Shown piece after piece: positions 60,437-64,000 of a stretch of DNA of 64,000 nucleotides (the first letter of the stretch is position 1; each line of letters opens with the position of its first letter). A program made the position numbers and the translations under genes. Source of the stretch: Peribacillus simplex (GTDB lineage Bacteria > Bacillota > Bacilli > Bacillales > DSM-1321); assembly GCF_030123325.1 (NCBI RefSeq), contig NZ_CP126106.1, forward strand, positions 4,616,001 to 4,680,000, given 5' to 3'. The notes below the pieces were generated by a model. That model was given only the letters and a program-made list of their open reading frames with translations. It did not search any database and was not told where the DNA came from.

Positions 60437-61528
60437 ATGGATGAAAAGAAAGTTACATGGTTAGAGCTCTTTTATGATTTGTTATTTGTGGCGGCCGTTG
60501 CGGGCGCCACTCATGTTTTACTGCATGTTGAAGATGGATATATCCATCTGGAGTATTTGTTTAAGTTCGTGTTGATTTTTATTCCTATCTGGTGGGCTTG
60601 GGTAGGGCAAACCATATTTATTAACCGGTTTGGAAAGGATGTATTTCATCAACGGCTATTTTTGATACTGCAAATGTTTTTTGTCCTCATTATGACATCG
60701 AGCTTATCTGTTGATTTTGATCCTTATTATCTTTCTTTTTTAATTGGCTATATTGGCTTAAGAGCCGTGACGGCCATCCAATATCTTGTTGTACAGCGGA
60801 TAGAAGAGGGAGTTCGAAAAAAGGCAGCACTCTTTTTGGGAAGGTATTTTTGGGTTGGGATCGTCATTTCATTATTCTCCGTCCTTTTTGATTCTTGGCT
60901 TCGCTATGCTGTGCTGTATTTGGGCATCCTGATCGATATCATCATCCCAATCCTTGGAAGAAAGTGCTTGGAAAAGGTTCCTACAAATACAGCCCACTTG
61001 TTGGAGCGCTTTGGTCTATTCACCATCATTCTCTTTGGGGAAGCTCTTGTGAGCACTCTTGCGGTCATACAACCTAAACAAGGAAATTGGGATTCGATAG
61101 CCTTTTCCATCATTTCATTTGCCCTGATAATAGCTATGTGGTGGCAATATTTCGATAACATGGAGAAAAAGGTCGACAGGTCTGTACAATCTTCCGGCCA
61201 AATCATCATTTACGGTCATCTGTTTATTTTAATGTCCATAAGCATGATTGCAGCAGCCATCAGATTATTGTTTTTACATGAGGTCCATTATTCATTTATC
61301 TTATATTTTGTTTTTGGTTCCGTATTGCTCTATTTCATTTCAACCACTTTTGTTTTCCACCAATATAGACATAAGCATCAGCGGTTGCAAATATATCATT
61401 TAGGATTATTTTTAGGGATTTTAGCAGTCTTTTTTATTTTTAATTTGTTTGTCGGGGTACCGAATATTGTGATAATAGGCGAATTAACACTGTTTTTTAT
61501 CATCTTTGCTAAACTAACGACCACATAA
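60437..61528 (+). CDS. ltrA: low temperature requirement A (LtrA) family protein
   Basis: A 363-residue membrane protein with about ten helices. The family hallmark VTWLELFYDLLFVAAVAGATHVL opens the protein, with RFGLFTIILFGEALVSTL in the middle. The ATG at 60437 follows GGAGGAG; the longer upstream frame has no ribosome site. LtrA was first linked to growth of Listeria at low temperature; biochemical role unknown. A terminator follows. Confidence 0.9.
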   Translation: MDEKKVTWLELFYDLLFVAAVAGATHVLLHVEDGYIHLEYLFKFVLIFIPIWWAWVGQTIFINRFGKDVFHQRLFLILQMFFVLIMTSSLSVDFDPYYLSFLIGYIGLRAVTAIQYLVVQRIEEGVRKKAALFLGRYFWVGIVISLFSVLFDSWLRYAVLYLGILIDIIIPILGRKCLEKVPTNTAHLLERFGLFTIILFGEALVSTLAVIQPKQGNWDSIAFSIISFALIIAMWWQYFDNMEKKVDRSVQSSGQIIIYGHLFILMSISMIAAAIRLLFLHEVHYSFILYFVFGSVLLYFISTTFVFHQYRHKHQRLQIYHLGLFLGILAVFFIFNLFVGVPNIVIIGELTLFFIIFAKLTTT

Positions 61529-61536
61529 TAAAGGAA

Positions 61537-61572
61537 TCGAAACCAGTATCAATCGATAATACTGGTTTCTTT
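61537..61572 (+). terminator. intrinsic terminator of ltrA
   Basis: GAAACCAGTAT/ATACTGGTTTC stem then TTTAAT. Confidence 0.7.
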
Positions 61573-61611
61573 AATTTGAAGATGGAATTTTTTTCATTTG
61601 ACACCATATTG

Positions 61612-61625
61612 GTTTATTCATAAAC
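61612..61625. promoter_or_regulatory. candidate MarR operator, own promoter
   Basis: GTTTAT-TC-ATAAAC, 34 bases before the MarR start codon. Same core and spacing as the dyad at 59581-59600. Confidence 0.5.
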
Positions 61626-61658
61626 TGATTGTGACGAAGAAAGAATGAGGTGACATTC

Positions 61659-62102
61659 ATGAAAGAAAACACAACGAAACCCTCCGCATCTACTAATGAG
61701 GAACGACTAGGTTTAATGTTATGGTTCCGAATAACAAGAATATATAACCAGAGTATCCGGGAATCGAATCAACATTTAAAGAAATGGAATCTATCGGCAG
61801 CCCAATTCGATATCTTGGTCCAAGTGGGTTCACATGAACGATTGTCTCAGCAAGAACTGGCAAACAAGCTTTTTGTGACAAAAGGCAATATCACTCAACT
61901 ATTAAGGAAAATGGAAGAGTTGGGATTGATTAAACGGGAACAGGAATGGAAAACAAAATATCTTTCATTGACAGAGGAAGGAAAAGAGTTTTTTCATGAA
62001 GTTGTTCCAAAACAAGAGCATTTTCAAGCATCACAGTTTGCCAACTTGAATGAGGCGGAAAAGCAGCAGCTTTTGGATTTACTTAGTAAAGTTCAAAAAT
62101 GA
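61659..62102 (+). CDS. MarR family transcriptional regulator
   Basis: A 147-residue winged-helix regulator: LSAAQFDILVQVGSHERLSQQELANKLFVTKGNITQLLRKMEELGLIKR with the wing region and YLSLTEEGKEFF. The ATG at 61659 has GAGGTGA upstream. The shared dyad suggests that it represses itself and the isochorismatase gene 2 kb away (inference). Confidence 0.88.
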   Translation: MKENTTKPSASTNEERLGLMLWFRITRIYNQSIRESNQHLKKWNLSAAQFDILVQVGSHERLSQQELANKLFVTKGNITQLLRKMEELGLIKREQEWKTKYLSLTEEGKEFFHEVVPKQEHFQASQFANLNEAEKQQLLDLLSKVQK

Positions 62103-62138
62103 AAACAGATCACCTGCTAGAATGGTGATCTGTTTTTT
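62103..62138 (+). terminator. intrinsic terminator of the MarR gene
   Basis: AACAGATCACC/GGTGATCTGTT stem then seven T. Confidence 0.75.
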
Positions 62139-62189
62139 TATCTTTGTTATTTTATAAACTGCATTTTGATTTTTCCATTCTATTTTCAG

Positions 62190-62252
62190 TTGACATTTTG
62201 TATACATATGTATACGTTTAACACAAGACAAAAAGTGTATACATATGTATAC
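62190..62252 (+). promoter_or_regulatory. promoter with twin 16-bp operators
   Basis: TTGACA (62190-62195) is followed by two identical perfect palindromes GTATACATATGTATAC at 62200-62215 and 62237-62252, centres 37 bases apart. The first covers the minus-10 area and the second the likely transcript start. This is a strong operator layout for the two-gene operon that follows. Confidence 0.75.
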
Positions 62253-62270
62253 ACAGAAAGAGGTTTTAAC

Positions 62271-62606
62271 ATGAGAAATGAAAAACTCAAAAGGGATGGC
62301 CATCACAAAGGAAAAGACCATGGTTCACACCATCATGGCCCAAAAACGTTTCGCCGCGGAAGGGCCCTTGCTTTTTTAGAAATGATGAATGTTAAACGTT
62401 CAACCATTAAGGAACAGTTAGATAAACCAGAGTTTCATTCCATTAATCAAATCTTAGTCGGTGAATTAAAAGCCATCGATATGTTAATCAACGAATTCAT
62501 TCAATTATTTGAAATACAAGAAAATGAAGCAGCCGATAAGAAAAGTGAAGAAAAGGAAACATCCAATAACGGTGAGAAAGGAATGGAAATGAATGAAACA
62601 AATTAA
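62271..62606 (+). CDS. small protein with His-rich N-terminus, unknown function
   Basis: A 111-residue protein. Residues 11-25 are rich in His, Lys and Gly (HHKGKDHGSHHHGP). Then comes a conserved-looking helical core, FRRGRALAFLEMMNVKRSTIKEQLDKPEF and ELKAIDMLINEFIQLFEI, and an acidic Glu/Lys tail. AGAGG lies before the ATG at 62271. It is the first gene after the twin operators and overlaps the O-methyltransferase by 14 bases. I do not recognise the family; the core looks like a three-helix bundle that could bind DNA or a ligand. Confidence 0.7.
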   Translation: MRNEKLKRDGHHKGKDHGSHHHGPKTFRRGRALAFLEMMNVKRSTIKEQLDKPEFHSINQILVGELKAIDMLINEFIQLFEIQENEAADKKSEEKETSNNGEKGMEMNETN

Positions 62607-63243
62607 CAGTTATATCGATTCGTTGTTTTATACCAAAGATGCCCTTTTGGAAGAAGTCATAACGTCCATACAAGAAAACGGAATGCCGTCCATATCGGTA
62701 TCCCCCTCATCTGGGAAACTTCTTACAATGCTTATATCCATTTCAGGAGCTAAAAATGTTTTGGAAATAGGCGCTCTTGGGGGCTATAGCGGAATCTGCC
62801 TTGCCAGGGGATTCGGCAGCGAAGGAAAATTAACCTCCCTTGAATTAAAGGAGGAATACGCAAAGTTAGCTTATCACAATCTATGCAAAGCCGGCTTTGG
62901 CGATCAAGTATCATATATGACCGGAGAAGCTCTACCAAGCCTTGAAAAACTCGTACGTGATAACAAGAAATTTGATTTTTTCTTTATAGATGCCGACAAG
63001 GACAATTATGAAAATTACCTACGATATTGCATTAAGCTGGCGGAACCGGGTGCTTTAATCGTCATGGATAACGTACTTGCAAGGGGCAGTGTTGCCAATC
63101 CGGATGCAGAACCTGAACGTCACACTGCATTCATGAAGGCATTCAATGAAACGGTTGCCAAACACCCTCAATTGGAATCCATGCTCATTCCAATCGGTGA
63201 TGGGCTGACTCTTTCAAAGGTAATTGCCCAAACTCACGAGTAA
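62593..63243 (+). CDS. O-methyltransferase (class I, SAM-dependent)
   Basis: A 216-residue methyltransferase of the caffeoyl-CoA/catechol OMT type (YrrM-like): VLEIGALGGYSGICLARG SAM loop, SLELKEEYAKLAYHNLCKAG, FFIDADKDNYENYL with metal-binding Asp, IVMDNVLARGSV. It overlaps the preceding small gene, so both form an operon under the twin operators. Its last codons and TAA stop (THE-stop) are made of the first unit of a tandem-repeat array that continues for 300 bases. Confidence 0.88.
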   Translation: MKQINSYIDSLFYTKDALLEEVITSIQENGMPSISVSPSSGKLLTMLISISGAKNVLEIGALGGYSGICLARGFGSEGKLTSLELKEEYAKLAYHNLCKAGFGDQVSYMTGEALPSLEKLVRDNKKFDFFFIDADKDNYENYLRYCIKLAEPGALIVMDNVLARGSVANPDAEPERHTAFMKAFNETVAKHPQLESMLIPIGDGLTLSKVIAQTHE

Positions 63244-63553
63244 AACTGCTAAATTTACGAGTAAAGTGCGAATTCACGAGTAAAGTATCCAATCTCACGA
63301 GTAAATTGCTCAAACTCACGAGTAATGTGCTCAAATTCACGAGTAAAACAGCCAAATTCACGAGTAATGTGCGAATTCACGAGTAAATTGCTCAAACTCA
63401 CGAGTAATGTGCCCAATCTCACGAGTAAAACAGCCAAATTCACGAGTAATGTGCGAATTCACGAGTAAATTGCCCAAACTCACGAGTAAAACTGCCAAAT
63501 TCATGAGTAATGTACGAATTCACGAGTAAAACAGCAAAACTCACGAGTAATGT
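63229..63553 (+). repeat. TCACGAGTAA tandem array 3 (~17 units)
   Basis: About 17 head-to-tail units of 19 or 21 bases, each ending in CACGAG and beginning with TAA. Two unit types alternate (TAATGTGCGAATT... and TAAAACAGCCAAATT...). A block of four units is itself repeated. The array starts inside the O-methyltransferase gene and decays at the far end (63554-63640). Confidence 0.88.
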
Positions 63554-63689
63554 GTGAATTCTCGAGATTTCGCCCGATTTCACGTGGAAATCGATCAAAC
63601 TTTTGAATATATCGCCCATACTCTCGAATTTATCGTCCAAATATCCTTTTCATGAAGAAAAATAAAATGAATTTCGATAATCTTGAATG

Positions 63690-63708
63690 AAAATGATTTT
63701 TATTATCA
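63690..63708. promoter_or_regulatory. weak Fur-box-like sequence
   Basis: GAAAATGATTTTTATTATC matches 15 of 19 Fur consensus bases. It is not in front of a recognised iron gene, so this is doubtful. Confidence 0.25.
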
Positions 63709-63723
63709 ATAATAAAAAGAAAG

Positions 63724-63750
63724 AAGGGTAACCAGTTGATGGTTACCCCC
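63724..63750 (-). terminator. intrinsic terminator of the DUF1540 gene
   Basis: GGGTAACC-AGTTGAT-GGTTACCC hairpin downstream of the stop at 63757. Confidence 0.7.
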
Positions 63751-63756
63751 GATGAT

Positions 63757-63912
63757 TTAAATTTCTGGATCAAATGTTTTGCAATCCGTTTCTTTGCTAT
63801 TTGATGCTTGATTCCCTTTATGACTTACAACATAAATAGCATCAGCACTGCATTTGTTTCCAGAATCCCAATATTTACAATTATTCACTTCACACAGAAC
63901 ATCTTTTGCCAT
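63757..63912 (-). CDS. DUF1540 domain-containing small Cys protein
   Basis: A 51-residue protein starting MAKDVLCEVNNCKYWDSGNKCSADAIYVV and ending ETDCKTFDPEI. The four Cys (CxxxxC, C, C) match DUF1540, probably a small metal-binding fold. GAGGAGGTG lies before the ATG. Common in sporulating Firmicutes; function unknown. The last 88 bases of the window beyond it show no gene. Confidence 0.85.
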   Translation of the reverse strand: MAKDVLCEVNNCKYWDSGNKCSADAIYVVSHKGNQASNSKETDCKTFDPEI

Positions 63913-64000
63913 CTTATCACACCTCCTCATTTGCTATCATTAACAAAGTTGGGGTTATTGATACTTTCCTTTTTCAGGTTTTTGTGTCTAATTTTAAGGA

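Noticed and set aside
63255..63640. Two minus-strand ORFs with repeated ITREF/LLVN peptides
   Set aside because: They are translations of the tandem array; the periodic peptide follows from the repeat and has no start site.
63690..63708. Second Fur box
   Set aside because: Only 15 of 19 bases match and no iron gene follows; kept as a weak site only.

Overview
The window looks like chromosome from a low-GC, endospore-forming Bacillaceae, most like Peribacillus ('Bacillus simplex' group). This is inferred from strong AGGAGG-type ribosome sites, TTG/GTG starts, intrinsic terminators after most units, an S-box leader, Fur-controlled FbpA proteins, DUF4183 spore-surface-type proteins and dispersed repeats. 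No rRNA, tRNA, CRISPR array, phage block or complete insertion sequence was seen. It reads as an ordinary but repeat-rich accessory and metabolic region.

Layout. 1-3.6 kb: minus-strand operon for oxidative sugar-acid catabolism (fuconolactonase-like amidohydrolase, split UxaA-type dehydratase, two SDRs) behind a 14-bp palindrome; a LacI regulator lies at 4.9-5.9 kb. 3.7-11.4 kb: orphan FtsH-ectodomain protein, GNAT, VOC protein, PTS EIIA, YdhG-type protein, SDR/TetR pair, alpha/beta hydrolase, class D beta-lactamase. 11.7-20.3 kb: carbonic anhydrase-SulP pair, YkoGHI-like two-component system with PepSY protein, rifamycin phosphotransferase/PEP-synthase-like enzyme. 20.3-25.6 kb: sRNA candidate, SRPBCC gene with ArsR remnant, VOC gene, DUF4183 and beta-helix surface proteins. 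25.7-36.7 kb: regulator, argH and APC permease; YbaN; MBL hydrolase; XRE-cupin/dsdA; methionine aminopeptidase; azlCD. 36.9-45.2 kb: MocR regulator, MBL, Nudix, LOG, FabZ, BcrC-like phosphatase, small enzymes, two fbpA genes. 45.6-49.9 kb: S-box-controlled metNPQ plus an M20 amidohydrolase. 50-58.3 kb: broken GNAT, MtaD-like deaminase, dehydrogenase, YmaF protein, Fur-box iron-siderophore uptake operon. 58.8-64 kb: MarR-linked isochorismatase, FMN reductase, LtrA, an O-methyltransferase operon with twin operators, DUF1540.

The least expected content is between the genes. Seven copies of a ~220-bp MITE-like element have imperfect terminal inverted repeats (GGCTSTTTTCG); five full-length copies are flanked by exact 8-bp AT-rich target duplications, and most sit next to stop codons or terminators. 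A GC-rich core related to the inside of this element also occurs alone. Three arrays of ~19-24-bp units sharing the core TCACGAGTAA lie next to genes. One supplies the stop codon of an O-methyltransferase and another is inside the met operon leader. Several gene pairs also share visible operator dyads (MocR/azlCD, MarR/isochorismatase, the twin operator before the His-rich ORF).
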